DNA of 64,000 nucleotides from Fibrobacter sp. (GTDB lineage Bacteria; Fibrobacterota; Fibrobacteria; Fibrobacterales; Fibrobacteraceae): NCBI GenBank assembly GCA_024398815.1, contig JAKSIL010000014.1, positions 17,128-81,127 of the forward strand, written 5' to 3'. A model generated the notes under the pieces. The model ran no database searches. It was not told where the DNA came from and saw only the letters and a program-made list of their open reading frames with translations. Positions 32,856 through 41,844 of the stretch are shown piece by piece. Each line of letters opens with the position of its first letter. Position 1 is the stretch's first letter. The translations under genes and the position numbers were made by a program.

Positions 32856-34064
32856 ATGAAAAAGAAAGTTTTGTTGTTGAGCACAATATATCCTGCTAAG
32901 GATATAAAAATTTCAAATAATACCAGTGTCGTTCATTATTTTGCCATGGAATGGGTGAAACAGGGACATGAAGTTTTAGTTGTTCACAATTATCCAGTGT
33001 ATTTAAAAATTTTACATTGGATAGCTCGATTTGCTGATAAACTTATTGCAAGTAAATTTAATACGAGCGTTACTGCTACATATCAAAAAGATGATGTTGA
33101 ATTTGAAATGGATGGCGTTAAGGTGTGCCGAATGCCTCTGTTTAAGCCGTTACCTCGTTTTGCGGTTCCCAAAAGACTTTTGGAACGACAGGTGAAAAAA
33201 ATTGTTATTTTTTGTAAGAAAAATAATTTTGTTCCGGAAGTGATATCTGCGCATAATTTTTATCCCCACATTGAAATTGTAAACCAATTGAAAAGGGATT
33301 TTTTTCCGAATGCAACCACTTGTATTGTTGTGCATAAACAAAATTTGGATATGCTCAAGTTTGTTTGTGAATGTTGGAAAGATGCCATACGCTGTGTTGA
33401 TGTATGGGGATTTCGTTCGTTGCCATTGAAAAGAGAGTTTGAAAATTATACGGGCTATGTCCCGCCAAGGCAATTTCAGTGTTATAGTGGTATTCCTGCG
33501 CATTTCTTAAATAGGACTGATTTATGCAATCTGCAAAAGCCTATTGATAAATTTGTTTATGTGGGTTCTTTTATACGCCGCAAGTATCCTGAAAAATTGT
33601 TGCTAGCTTTGAAAGAGTGTGGTTTAAAAAGTTTTCGACTTGATTATGTTGGTGATGGGGCAAATAGGTCTATTATAGAAAATATCATAAAGAAAGAAGG
33701 CTGGCTAGAAATGGTTAAACTGCATGGCTTTGTTGATCGCGCACAGGTGCCTTCGTTTATTAGTTGTGCTCAATGTTTTGTCATGATTAGTGAAGAAGAA
33801 ACTTTTGGCCTTGTCTATCTAGAAGCGATGTCTATGGGATGTATTACAATCGCTTCTCGCAACGAGGGTATGGAAGGCATTATTGAAGATGGGGTTAATG
33901 GTTTTTTATGTAAGGCTGGCGATGAACATGAACTTGCTCGGATTATTGGTAAAATTAATCGGATGGATGATGTTGATCTTCGCAAGATATCCGAAAATGC
34001 TAAACAAACTGCGCAGCGTTTGACGGATGAAAATGTTGCGGAGTTGTATTTGGCAAATTTTTAA
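32856..34064 (+). CDS. Glycosyltransferase family 4
   Basis: A 402-residue GT-B glycosyltransferase. The ATG at 32856 (MKKKVLLLSTIYP) is preferred over a TTG nine bases upstream. The N-terminal domain carries EWVKQGHEVLVVHN; the C-terminal domain has FVYVGSFIRRKYPEKLL, VGDGANRSIIE, the donor-site EEETFGLVYLEAMSMG and EGMEGIIEDGVNGFL, all classic GT4. It is the last plus-strand gene of the first half of the locus; the next gene runs convergently 31 bases away. Confidence 0.92.
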   Translation: MKKKVLLLSTIYPAKDIKISNNTSVVHYFAMEWVKQGHEVLVVHNYPVYLKILHWIARFADKLIASKFNTSVTATYQKDDVEFEMDGVKVCRMPLFKPLPRFAVPKRLLERQVKKIVIFCKKNNFVPEVISAHNFYPHIEIVNQLKRDFFPNATTCIVVHKQNLDMLKFVCECWKDAIRCVDVWGFRSLPLKREFENYTGYVPPRQFQCYSGIPAHFLNRTDLCNLQKPIDKFVYVGSFIRRKYPEKLLLALKECGLKSFRLDYVGDGANRSIIENIIKKEGWLEMVKLHGFVDRAQVPSFISCAQCFVMISEEETFGLVYLEAMSMGCITIASRNEGMEGIIEDGVNGFLCKAGDEHELARIIGKINRMDDVDLRKISENAKQTAQRLTDENVAELYLANF

Positions 34065-34095
34065 GAATAGCTAATATTGAATGTTTGAAATTTTT

Positions 34096-35115
34096 TTAGA
34101 ATTTTCCAATAATCCACGAGAAGTATTTTTTATTTAAAATATGTGAGATAATTGACAAAACGATTATTGTAATAACAATAATGATTAATGTTATTGACAG
34201 CGACAATAGATTGTCGTTTTGCTGAAGTATGCTTTTGAATGTTTTTAACAACTTCATAACGATGTTGTCATGGAATAGGTAAAAAATAAGTGAGTTTTTC
34301 CCGATAAACTCTAAAAATGTATTGGCTTTAATTAAATAACATATGTTTACGAATGTGATGGTGCCGCAACACGATAAAATGATATGAATGGGCCATGTTG
34401 TAAGCGTTGTGTTGAAGCCTGCAGTGACATGAGGTATGCCAATATTTGTTAGGTAACAGCAGCTTATGGTTGCAACATATAAAATAATTGATGTAATAAA
34501 AATTTTTCTATTTGTAATATTGCTTTTTAAAACGTTCCCCAAGAAAATATAGAGTGTTAAATCGCAGGTCTGCTGAATCCACCAATAGTTGGTTAGATTT
34601 AACTGCTTGAATGCAGTCCCTCCTAAGCTTAATAATAGCAGTACAATGAATAAAATTTTTTTTGATTTGGTGAATACTCGGATAAAGCACCAGAATATTG
34701 TTTTTGAGACAAACATTGAAACAAGGAACCAATATAGTCCACCATAAAGAATAAGACTGTTGCTGAGTCCGCTGATGTCTTTTTTTATGAGAAAAAGTAT
34801 TACGGTTAAGAATATGGCTGGGAATAGTAAAGTCTTGACTTGTTTTATGAAAAAAATTTTAAATGCTAAGGAAAAATTGCTGCAATATCCTGTGATGAAA
34901 AAAAAGGCCTGCATAAAAAAACACAACATCACGGGGCGTTGAATTTCTTTCATGTAGCTTAGGAAATTATTGGTTATGTGCAGTCCTTTGATGCTAAAAG
35001 TAAAGTCTATAGTATGATGCAGCAATAAAAAGAGAATTAAGAGACCTTTGGCAACGTCTAAATAAGACAATCTCTTTTTTTTTTGGGGGGGGGATGATGT
35101 TGCGGAATAATCCAT
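34096..35115 (-). CDS. Acyltransferase 3 family membrane protein with C9-A10 tract in its 5' end
   Basis: A 339-residue inner-membrane acyltransferase (about ten hydrophobic segments), expected to O-acetylate or otherwise acylate the polysaccharide. The start RLSYLDVAKGLLILFLLLHH is the family's first-helix signature, with the catalytic-type His pair in LLHHTID. It is the only minus-strand gene in the locus. Codons 8-14 (SSPPQKKK) are encoded by nine C's followed directly by ten A's (35075-35093 on the plus strand as T10-G9). A change of one base in either run would shift the frame before the first membrane helix, with no nearby in-frame start. On/off switching is therefore likely; this is inferred. 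Confidence 0.88.
   Translation of the reverse strand: MDYSATSSPPQKKKRLSYLDVAKGLLILFLLLHHTIDFTFSIKGLHITNNFLSYMKEIQRPVMLCFFMQAFFFITGYCSNFSLAFKIFFIKQVKTLLFPAIFLTVILFLIKKDISGLSNSLILYGGLYWFLVSMFVSKTIFWCFIRVFTKSKKILFIVLLLLSLGGTAFKQLNLTNYWWIQQTCDLTLYIFLGNVLKSNITNRKIFITSIILYVATISCCYLTNIGIPHVTAGFNTTLTTWPIHIILSCCGTITFVNICYLIKANTFLEFIGKNSLIFYLFHDNIVMKLLKTFKSILQQNDNLLSLSITLIIIVITIIVLSIISHILNKKYFSWIIGKF
35075..35093 (-). repeat. Homopolymer tract C9-A10 within the acyltransferase start
   Basis: On the plus strand, ten T's (35075-35084) adjoin nine G's (35085-35093). The tract lies 22-40 bases after the gene's ATG. Long mixed homopolymers like this are prone to slippage and are a hallmark of phase-variable surface-modification genes. 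Confidence 0.8.
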
Positions 35116-35149
35116 GTTAAATACAGAAAGAGTGTTGAGTATTTTTGCA

Positions 35150-35180
35150 ATATAGTTTTTTTTAAAAAAAAAACTATATT
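35150..35180. promoter_or_regulatory. A/T-only palindrome in the divergent promoter gap
   Basis: AATATAG plus a T-run (about 35149-35163) is followed by an A-run plus CTATATT (to 35180), making an almost perfect A/T palindrome of about 31 bases between the divergent acyltransferase and DegT genes. It could be an operator, a cruciform-prone site, or a weak terminator hairpin. Confidence 0.45.
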
Positions 35181-35203
35181 TTTCTTATTCCAAAAAGGTT
35201 TTT

Positions 35204-36316
35204 ATGGAAAACTCTAGAATTACCGTTACTTCGCCGCTTCTCCCTAATCTTGACGAGTTTTATGGTCTTCTCAAGCAGATTTGGAATTCCAAGTGGATCA
35301 CCAACAACGGCTCCTTTCACAAACAACTTGAAAAGGAACTTGCCGAATATCTCAAGGTTCCTTTCGTTAGCCTGTTTACCAATGGAACCCTTCCTCTGCT
35401 CACTGCATTGCAGGCGATGCGCATTACGGGAGAGGTGATTACTACTCCGTATAGTTTTGTTGCGACAACCCACAGCATCTGGTGGAACGGTTGCAAACCT
35501 GTGTTTGTGGATGTTGACCCCGCCACGGGCAACATGGACCCCGAGAAGATTGAGGCCGCCATTACGCCGAGGACTACAGCCATTATGCCGGTGCATGTGT
35601 ATGGCCAGCCCTGCGATACTAAGCGAATCAAGGAAATTGCCGACCGTTACGGGCTCAAGGTCATTTATGATGCGGCTCATGCTTTCGGAGTTCAGGTCAA
35701 TGGCGAGAGTGTTTTGAACGAAGGTGACATGTCTACCCTCAGTTTCCACGCTACTAAGGTTTACAATACCATTGAAGGTGGTGCCATGGTCATGCATGAC
35801 GAGGCTACCAAGAAGCGTATAGACTACCTCAAGAACTTCGGCTTTGCGGGGGAGACTACCGTGGTTGGTCCGGGTATCAATTCCAAGGTCGATGAAATGC
35901 GTGCCGCCTACGGAATTCTGAATCTTCGCCAGGTTGATGCGGCAATCGAAGCCCGACACCAGGTGGCGGTCAGGTATCGTGAGGCTCTGCGTAATGTAGA
36001 GGGCGTGACTTTCTTTGATGATATCGAGGGCGTGAAGCATAACTATGCGTATTTCCCCATCTTTATTGATGAGGCAAAATACGGCATGTCCCGTGATGAC
36101 CTGTATGTTAAGATGAAGTCTGTTGGTGTGCTTGGTCGTCGTTACTTCTATCCGCTTATTTCCGAATTCTCCACCTACCGTGGCTTGGAATCTGCAAATC
36201 CTGAGAATTTGCCGAATGCTCACAAGATGGCGAATTCTGTGATTTGCCTGCCAATGCATCACCAGTTGAGCGATGACGACGTTTCTAGAATTTTGGAACT
36301 CGTTGTTAAAAAATAA
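35204..36316 (+). CDS. DegT/DnrJ/EryC1/StrS family sugar aminotransferase
   Basis: PLP-dependent aminotransferase that converts a keto-sugar nucleotide to an amino sugar. The 370-residue protein has normal length, with TNGTLPLLTALQA (phosphate-binding), YDAAHAFGVQVNG (the Asp that contacts the PLP ring nitrogen) and the Schiff-base Lys185 in SFHATKVYNTIEGG. KVDEMRAAYGILNLRQVD is also typical. It resembles enzymes that make 4-amino-4,6-dideoxy sugars (VioA/DesI type), but the position of amination cannot be read. It opens the second half of the polysaccharide locus; GC content rises again here. The gap to the next gene is 38 bases. Confidence 0.9.
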   Translation: MENSRITVTSPLLPNLDEFYGLLKQIWNSKWITNNGSFHKQLEKELAEYLKVPFVSLFTNGTLPLLTALQAMRITGEVITTPYSFVATTHSIWWNGCKPVFVDVDPATGNMDPEKIEAAITPRTTAIMPVHVYGQPCDTKRIKEIADRYGLKVIYDAAHAFGVQVNGESVLNEGDMSTLSFHATKVYNTIEGGAMVMHDEATKKRIDYLKNFGFAGETTVVGPGINSKVDEMRAAYGILNLRQVDAAIEARHQVAVRYREALRNVEGVTFFDDIEGVKHNYAYFPIFIDEAKYGMSRDDLYVKMKSVGVLGRRYFYPLISEFSTYRGLESANPENLPNAHKMANSVICLPMHHQLSDDDVSRILELVVKK

Positions 36317-36354
36317 ATTTCAAGAAAAGTTTTTAAAACAAAAAGGATCACACT

Positions 36355-37254
36355 ATGAACAGCATGGATAAAACAAGAGCCTTCCTTCAATCTATCGGCA
36401 TGCCCAAGGGCGATGCTTATGATCTGCCGACTTCGCAGAAGCGTTTTGCGGATGGTGGCCAGTACCGTTTTGAGGTCCCCGGTATTCAGGGTCCTAAGGT
36501 TATGGAAGCGCTTCTCGAGGCCATGGACAAGTATGGCATTTGGCTGCATCGTGTGACCCAGACCAAGGGCATCATGATGCTTGCCGACCAGGACATCATG
36601 CAGATGGTTGACTTGGCCAAGAAGGCTCAAGTTGAGTTAATCCTTGCTATTGGCCCGCGTGCAACGACCGATACCAGTGCTTCTGTGAATACTCCGGAAG
36701 GTGTTCGCATGGGCTATCGCTTGCGCGGTCAAGAACAGATTATCCGCGCTATCGAGGATGTGAAGCGTGCAGCCAGCCTCGGCTGCAAGTCTTTCCTCGT
36801 TTACGACGAAGGCTGCCTTTGGGTGCTCGATCAGGCTCGCAAGATAGGCGAGATTCCTGCCGATTGCCGCTTCAAGGTTTCCGCTCATGCGGGCCACGGT
36901 AACCCGTGTTCCGCCAAACTCTTGGAGTCCATCGGCGCAAATTCCGTGAACCCGGTTCGCGACATTCAGTTGCAGATGCTTGCTGCTATGCGCCAGGCTA
37001 TTGACATTCCTATAGATATCCATACCGAGAACCCGAAGTCTACCGGTGGCTTCATTCGTCATTATGAGGTTCCGGAGATGATTCGTATTGCCTCTCCGAT
37101 TTACCTCAAGACCGGTGGCTCCGTTGCACAGACTCACAGTTGGGATAGTACCGAGGATGACGCCAAGAAACGCGCCAAGCAAGTTTCTCTCGTTAAGCGC
37201 ATGATCGATTGCTATTATCCCGAAGCAATCCAGTCTCCGAAGGGTAACGCATAG
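36355..37254 (+). CDS. TIM-barrel protein similar to proteins annotated as U32-type peptidases
   Basis: A 299-residue protein whose function I cannot assign. The alternation of strands (VELILAIGPRA, SFLVYDEGCLWVL, FKVSAHAGHGNP, ANSVNPVRDIQL, IPIDIHTENPKSTGG, PIYLKTGGSV) indicates a (beta/alpha)8 barrel. I recall similar standalone proteins labelled 'U32 family peptidase', but the typical U32 active-site motif is not evident. Conserved-looking polar residues (DEG, HAGHGN, HTEN) suggest a metal- or phosphate-dependent lyase/aldolase. In this cluster it could make or rearrange the carboxylic-acid precursor. Excellent linkage to flanking genes (38 and 5 bases). Confidence 0.55.
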   Translation: MNSMDKTRAFLQSIGMPKGDAYDLPTSQKRFADGGQYRFEVPGIQGPKVMEALLEAMDKYGIWLHRVTQTKGIMMLADQDIMQMVDLAKKAQVELILAIGPRATTDTSASVNTPEGVRMGYRLRGQEQIIRAIEDVKRAASLGCKSFLVYDEGCLWVLDQARKIGEIPADCRFKVSAHAGHGNPCSAKLLESIGANSVNPVRDIQLQMLAAMRQAIDIPIDIHTENPKSTGGFIRHYEVPEMIRIASPIYLKTGGSVAQTHSWDSTEDDAKKRAKQVSLVKRMIDCYYPEAIQSPKGNA

Positions 37255-37259
37255 TCCAA

Positions 37260-38462
37260 ATGAAAAGATTGATGCTCCTTGGCGGATTGCGCTATCTTCT
37301 GCCTTTGATTGAAGAAGCGCACAAGCTTGGGGTGTATGTTGTTACGGCTGATTATTTGCCAAATAACATCGCCCACAAGTTTTCCGATGAATACTGTAAT
37401 GTAAGCATTGTTGACAAGGATGCCGTGTTGGAGGCCGCCCGTAGCCTTCATATAGATGGCATTATTTCTCATGCTGTTGATCCTGGCGTAGTTTCTGCGG
37501 CCTACGTTGCCGAAAAACTCGGACTGCCGTTTCAGTGTTCCTACAGGGCTGCTCAAATTTTACAAGACAAATCTTTGTTCCGCAAGTTTCTTTCTGAAAA
37601 TGGCTTTAATTGTCCAAAGGCAAAAGGTTTCAACAACGTTGTTGACGCTCTTGAATCGGCGGATTATTTCAGTTGGCCGGTAATTGTTAAACCCGTGGAT
37701 TCTGCGGGCAGCAAGGGTGTTACCAAGGTGGAGAAAAGAGAAGATTTGCGGAATGCTGTTGAAACGGCGCTATCAGCTTCCATATCCAAGAATTTCATCA
37801 TAGAGGATTTTTTGGATAAGGTTGGAGCTCAGTCGAGTGCCGATGTCTTTACTGTGGACGGCAAGCTTGTTTACCCAGCGTATTCCGATCAGCTGTTTGA
37901 CCCAAAGGCTGTAAACCCCTATACTCCTGCGATTGAAATTTGGCCGTCGTCGATGGAACTGCGTTTTCAAGAAGACCTGACAAGTCAACTGCAGCGTCTT
38001 GTTTCTCTGCTTGGGATGAAATCTGGCATATACAATGTGGAAAGCCGCGTGTGTAGCGATGGCAAAGCTTACATAATGGAAGTCTCTCCTCGTGGCGGCG
38101 GCAACCGCATAGCTGAATTGCAGGACATGGCTACCGGCCAGAGTCTAATTCGCAATGAAATCAAGAAGGCCGTCGGTTTGCCGATGGATGAAGTGTTTGC
38201 TCCCGTATATGATGGCGTATGGTGTAACTACATTCTTCATTCTTCAAGTGAGGGAACCCTCGTTTCTGTGGATATCGACGAATCCTTCCGCCAAAAGTAT
38301 GTGCGTGATGTTGGATTGACTGTTGCCCCTGGGGCGCATATTGTGCCGTTTACAGGTGCTAACACCTCCTTGGGCACTTTGTTCCTGCGGGCCGAAACCC
38401 GTGAGGAGCTGGATGGTGTTCTCGATAATATTGATAAGTTTGTATCTATAAAGTTGAGCTGA
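37260..38462 (+). CDS. ATP-grasp ligase (first of two)
   Basis: A 400-residue ATP-grasp enzyme expected to form an amide or ester by activating a carboxylate as an acyl phosphate. An N-terminal PreATP-grasp fold (MLLGGLRYLLPLIEEAHK) is followed by the ATP-binding core: PVIVKPVDSAGSKGVTKVE (glycine-rich lid), NFIIEDFL and YIMEVSPRGGGNRIAEL (metal-binding Glu/Asn). The architecture is like PurK/carbamoyl-phosphate-synthetase-like ligases that join amino acids or hydroxy acids. It ends one base before the next gene. A paralogue lies at 39461. Confidence 0.85.
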   Translation: MKRLMLLGGLRYLLPLIEEAHKLGVYVVTADYLPNNIAHKFSDEYCNVSIVDKDAVLEAARSLHIDGIISHAVDPGVVSAAYVAEKLGLPFQCSYRAAQILQDKSLFRKFLSENGFNCPKAKGFNNVVDALESADYFSWPVIVKPVDSAGSKGVTKVEKREDLRNAVETALSASISKNFIIEDFLDKVGAQSSADVFTVDGKLVYPAYSDQLFDPKAVNPYTPAIEIWPSSMELRFQEDLTSQLQRLVSLLGMKSGIYNVESRVCSDGKAYIMEVSPRGGGNRIAELQDMATGQSLIRNEIKKAVGLPMDEVFAPVYDGVWCNYILHSSSEGTLVSVDIDESFRQKYVRDVGLTVAPGAHIVPFTGANTSLGTLFLRAETREELDGVLDNIDKFVSIKLS

Positions 38463-38463
38463 T

Positions 38464-39444
38464 ATGGAACCTATTGGCGGATATTTTGAGTGGGAATTTC
38501 CCGAACGGCGCAAGTTTGCTCTCCATGAGGGCGCTGTTTTTTTGAATAGCGGTCGTCATTCTCTGGAATATATCCTCCAGGGGCTTGGTAATGTATCTAT
38601 GCTTTGGGTTCCGTACTTTACCTGCGATGCTGTGTTCATGCCACTGAATCGACTTGGCATACCGTACAAGTTTTACCATGTCAATGAATTGCTTGAATTG
38701 GGTGAGAGTATCGAGTTGTTGCAGAGTGAGTATCTGCTTTATACGAACTACTTTGGTGTGAAGGATGAGTACGTTTGTCGTTTGTCTAGCATTTATGGCG
38801 AACGGCTGATTGTCGATAATGCCCAGGCTTTTTTCTGCCCGGCACAAAGCGGATCTCACCAGATATATAGCCCGAGAAAGTATATGGGGATGCCCGATGG
38901 TGGCATTGCTGTGACTACAGTTGCAGCGTATGATGATTCCCTGGAGCTGGATGTTTCGTTTGGACGGAGTGCTCATTTGCTTAAACGCCTTGATATGGCT
39001 CCTTCCGATGGGTACAATGATTTTAAATTGGCGAGCAAGTCTATTGCTGAATCCCCTTTGCGTCAAATGAGTATTTTGTCTAAAAAGATTCTTTGCTCGG
39101 TGGATTTAAAGTCTGTTGTTAATCATCGACGCGAAAATTTTGAATACTTGCACTCTTGTTTGGGGGAATCCAATAGACTCGAAATACCTTTGGTTTCGTC
39201 TTTTGCTTGTCCGATGGTTTACCCGTATTGGACAGATGATGATAATTTGCGCAAGCGTTTGATTGCGAATAGCATTTTTGTGGCTACGTATTGGCCTAAT
39301 GTTTTGGAATCTTGTGCCGAAAATAGCTTGGAATTTGAACTTGCTAAGCATGTGATACCGATTCCGTGTGACCAAAGGTACGATATTGCCGATATGAAGC
39401 GCATTCTTGAAGTTGTTGGCTTTCCTAAAATTGTAAATTTTTAA
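38464..39444 (+). CDS. DegT-like PLP-fold protein, divergent
   Basis: A 326-residue protein that looks like a shortened, divergent member of the DegT aminotransferase fold. Evidence is the N-terminal NSGRHSLEYILQG (cf. phosphate-binding SGT), VDNAQAFFCP in place of the usual D-x-A-H, and Lys139 in SPRKYMGMPDGGIAV at the position of the Schiff-base lysine. Substitution at several consensus sites leaves open whether it transaminates, or acts as a lyase or a non-catalytic partner of the enzyme at 35204. It lies between the two ATP-grasp genes, with 1- and 16-base gaps. Confidence 0.6.
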   Translation: MEPIGGYFEWEFPERRKFALHEGAVFLNSGRHSLEYILQGLGNVSMLWVPYFTCDAVFMPLNRLGIPYKFYHVNELLELGESIELLQSEYLLYTNYFGVKDEYVCRLSSIYGERLIVDNAQAFFCPAQSGSHQIYSPRKYMGMPDGGIAVTTVAAYDDSLELDVSFGRSAHLLKRLDMAPSDGYNDFKLASKSIAESPLRQMSILSKKILCSVDLKSVVNHRRENFEYLHSCLGESNRLEIPLVSSFACPMVYPYWTDDDNLRKRLIANSIFVATYWPNVLESCAENSLEFELAKHVIPIPCDQRYDIADMKRILEVVGFPKIVNF

Positions 39445-39460
39445 GAAAAAAGGATTTTAT

Positions 39461-40693
39461 ATGAGTAAAGGAACTATTATTGTTTTGGGCGGAACGTTGC
39501 CACATGCCAAGCTGATTTCTTATTTGAAAGAAGAAGGCTATCGTACTGTTCTAATTGACTATACCGAGAATCCCGTTGCAAAACCCTTTGCCGATAGGCA
39601 TGTGCAAGAAAGTTCCTTGGATTTGGATGCTGTGGAACGGATTGCCAGGGAAGAAAATGCTTTATACATAATGGATATTTGTACGGATCGCGCTATTCCG
39701 CCTGCAGCCTATGTGGCTGAAAAGTTAGGCTTGAAGCATCCGTATAGTTATCACACTGCAAAAATGGCGACAAACAAGGGTTTGATGAAACAGTTCTTCA
39801 TGGACAATGGAATCCCCTCGTCAGATTTCCTTTGTGTTGGTGAAGTTCCTGCCGAGTCGGATGTGAATTTGCAATATCCCCTTATCGTAAAGCCTGTAGA
39901 TGCTTCGGGCTCAATTGGTATTACGGAGGTGGATTCGTATGAAGGGTTGGCCGCGGCGGTGAATTTTGCCATAGAGAACAGTGCTGACCATAAGGCAATC
40001 ATTGAAGAGTATATTGTTGGTATGGAAATCCAGATTGATTGCTTTGTTGTTGATTCCGAACTCAAAATTTTTGATATAAAGGAAAAACGCAAGTTTACTG
40101 ATAAGTTCCTAACGCTTTCGTACGGTTCTCTTGTTCCTGCAAGAATTTCCGATGCCGTGAAGCAGAACGTGATTACCGTTTGCAAGAATATAGCGTCAAG
40201 CATAAAGATTCAGAATGGCCCGATATATATACAGGCTCTTGTTCGTGGAGAAGAAATCTTTGTGATTGAGTTTGGTCTCCGTTTTGGAGGAAAGTTGAGT
40301 TTCCAAATAATCAAGGATTTGACCGGGTTTGATGTCATCAAGGGTACGGCGAATGCCTACGTAGGCAAGACTGTTGATACGATTCGTGATTACATTGAAG
40401 ATGAAGTCTATACCACGCACCATGTTTTCCCTAAGGCCGGTGTATTCAAGGCTGTGGTTGGCTATGAGCCTTTGGTTGCCGATGGAACTATTTCGGATTT
40501 TAAGGTGTATATGAAGCCTAATACGACATGTCTTGGTAAAATGGCTTCTAGGGAGCGCCTTGCGTCTTTTATCCTTCGTTCAAAGGATATGGCAGAAAAT
40601 GATGCAAAGATGCGCAAAATTTTGCAGAATGTTGAAGTTCTGGATGTCAACGATGTGCCTATAATGCGAAAAGACATTTATGAAATAGAATAA
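39461..40693 (+). CDS. ATP-grasp ligase (second of two)
   Basis: A 410-residue ATP-grasp protein, paralogous in layout to that at 37260. The N-terminal dinucleotide-like fold (IIVLGGTLPHAKLISYLKEE) is followed by PLIVKPVDASGSIGITEVD, AIIEEYIVGMEIQIDCFVVD and IFVIEFGLRFGGKLSFQII, matching the ATP-binding lid and metal-binding segments. The C-terminal part (about 330-410) is a distinct domain. The preceding AAAAAGGATTTTAT contains the ribosome-binding site. Two ligases in one cassette suggest two successive couplings, or one coupling to each of two acceptors; this is inference. Confidence 0.85.
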   Translation: MSKGTIIVLGGTLPHAKLISYLKEEGYRTVLIDYTENPVAKPFADRHVQESSLDLDAVERIAREENALYIMDICTDRAIPPAAYVAEKLGLKHPYSYHTAKMATNKGLMKQFFMDNGIPSSDFLCVGEVPAESDVNLQYPLIVKPVDASGSIGITEVDSYEGLAAAVNFAIENSADHKAIIEEYIVGMEIQIDCFVVDSELKIFDIKEKRKFTDKFLTLSYGSLVPARISDAVKQNVITVCKNIASSIKIQNGPIYIQALVRGEEIFVIEFGLRFGGKLSFQIIKDLTGFDVIKGTANAYVGKTVDTIRDYIEDEVYTTHHVFPKAGVFKAVVGYEPLVADGTISDFKVYMKPNTTCLGKMASRERLASFILRSKDMAENDAKMRKILQNVEVLDVNDVPIMRKDIYEIE

Positions 40694-40709
40694 AGCGGAG
40701 TGTGTTGAA

Positions 40710-41843
40710 ATGAAACATCATCAGTATAATCCGGATTTTAAGTTTGTGAAAGCTCCTGTTGATTTCAACAAGTACACTGACCGCAGTCTGCTACAGTACT
40801 GTCTCGGTGCTACAATGTATATGCCGGGTACAAAAGACTTTGCCCAGGCGATTGTTGATAAAAAGTACCCTGGTCTCACATCCATGGTCATGTGCTTTGA
40901 GGACGCTTGCAAAGAAGAGGATGTGCCTGCGGCCGAAATCAACTCTGTCCATGTGTTGGAAACGCTTGGCCAGAAGGTCGATAATGGCGAGCTTGCCTAT
41001 GAGGATATCCCGCTGATTTTCTTCCGTGTCCGCTCTGTGGATCAGTTCAAACATTTTTCCTCCATGCTCAAACCTGAACATGTCAAGTTCATCACGGGTT
41101 TCAATTTTCCGAAGTTTAATGACCTCTGTGCACGTGATTACATGGAGCATCTTGTTGAATTGAACAAGAAGTTCGGAGAGGTTATCTATGGCATGCCGAT
41201 TATCGAGGATGCCAGGGTTGCCTTCAAGGAAACCCGTGTGAGCGAACTCATGGCCATCAAGAAGGTCATGGACGATTACAAGGATTTGATTCTGAATGTT
41301 CGCGTAGGCGGTACGGATTTCTCGTCGTGCTTCGGTGTACGTCGTGGCATCAACTACACGATTTACGACGTGATGACTGTTCGTGATTGTCTCATGGACA
41401 TTCTCAATTTCTTCACTCGAAACAATGATTATACAGTGTCTGGACCGGTTTGGGAATACTTCCGTGTCAACAAGCGCATGAAGTTTGAGGATTTGCCCAA
41501 GGTCGATATCCAGGATACACTGCTGAAGCGCGCTCCGGTGGTAAATGACGCTGTCGACGGACTTATGCGTGAATTGATTCTTGACCAGGCCAACGGTTTC
41601 ATGGGCAAGACTTGTATTCACCCGACCCACTTGAACTATATCAATGGCATGCTTGCAGTGACCCAGGACGAGTATAACGACGCCTACCAGATTCTGCACA
41701 CTTCCGGTGGTGTAATCAAGGGTAGCAAGGGCATGAACGAAATCAAGCCGCACACCAACTGGGCTACCAAGATTATGATGCGTGCTGAGGCGTATGGCGT
41801 GATTGAGTCCGAGAAGAGTTACCTGGAATTGTTTGGGGTGTAA
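40710..41843 (+). CDS. HpcH/HpaI-type C-C bond lyase (citrate-lyase beta-like)
   Basis: A 377-residue TIM-barrel lyase of the citrate-lyase beta/HpcH group, close to the 'C-C bond lyase' branch that is otherwise known from tellurite-resistance-associated biosynthetic operons. Visible signatures are CLGATMYMPGTK at the start, SMVMCFEDACKEEDV (cf. D-x-E-D-a-v), GMPIIEDARVAF and FMGKTCIHPTHLNYIN, the last being the family's typical G-k-x-C-I-H-P motif. It probably cleaves or forms a bond next to a carboxylate (malyl- or citramalyl-like chemistry). It ends one base before the hydro-lyase beta gene, in the same operon. Confidence 0.82.
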   Translation: MKHHQYNPDFKFVKAPVDFNKYTDRSLLQYCLGATMYMPGTKDFAQAIVDKKYPGLTSMVMCFEDACKEEDVPAAEINSVHVLETLGQKVDNGELAYEDIPLIFFRVRSVDQFKHFSSMLKPEHVKFITGFNFPKFNDLCARDYMEHLVELNKKFGEVIYGMPIIEDARVAFKETRVSELMAIKKVMDDYKDLILNVRVGGTDFSSCFGVRRGINYTIYDVMTVRDCLMDILNFFTRNNDYTVSGPVWEYFRVNKRMKFEDLPKVDIQDTLLKRAPVVNDAVDGLMRELILDQANGFMGKTCIHPTHLNYINGMLAVTQDEYNDAYQILHTSGGVIKGSKGMNEIKPHTNWATKIMMRAEAYGVIESEKSYLELFGV

Positions 41844-41844
41844 T

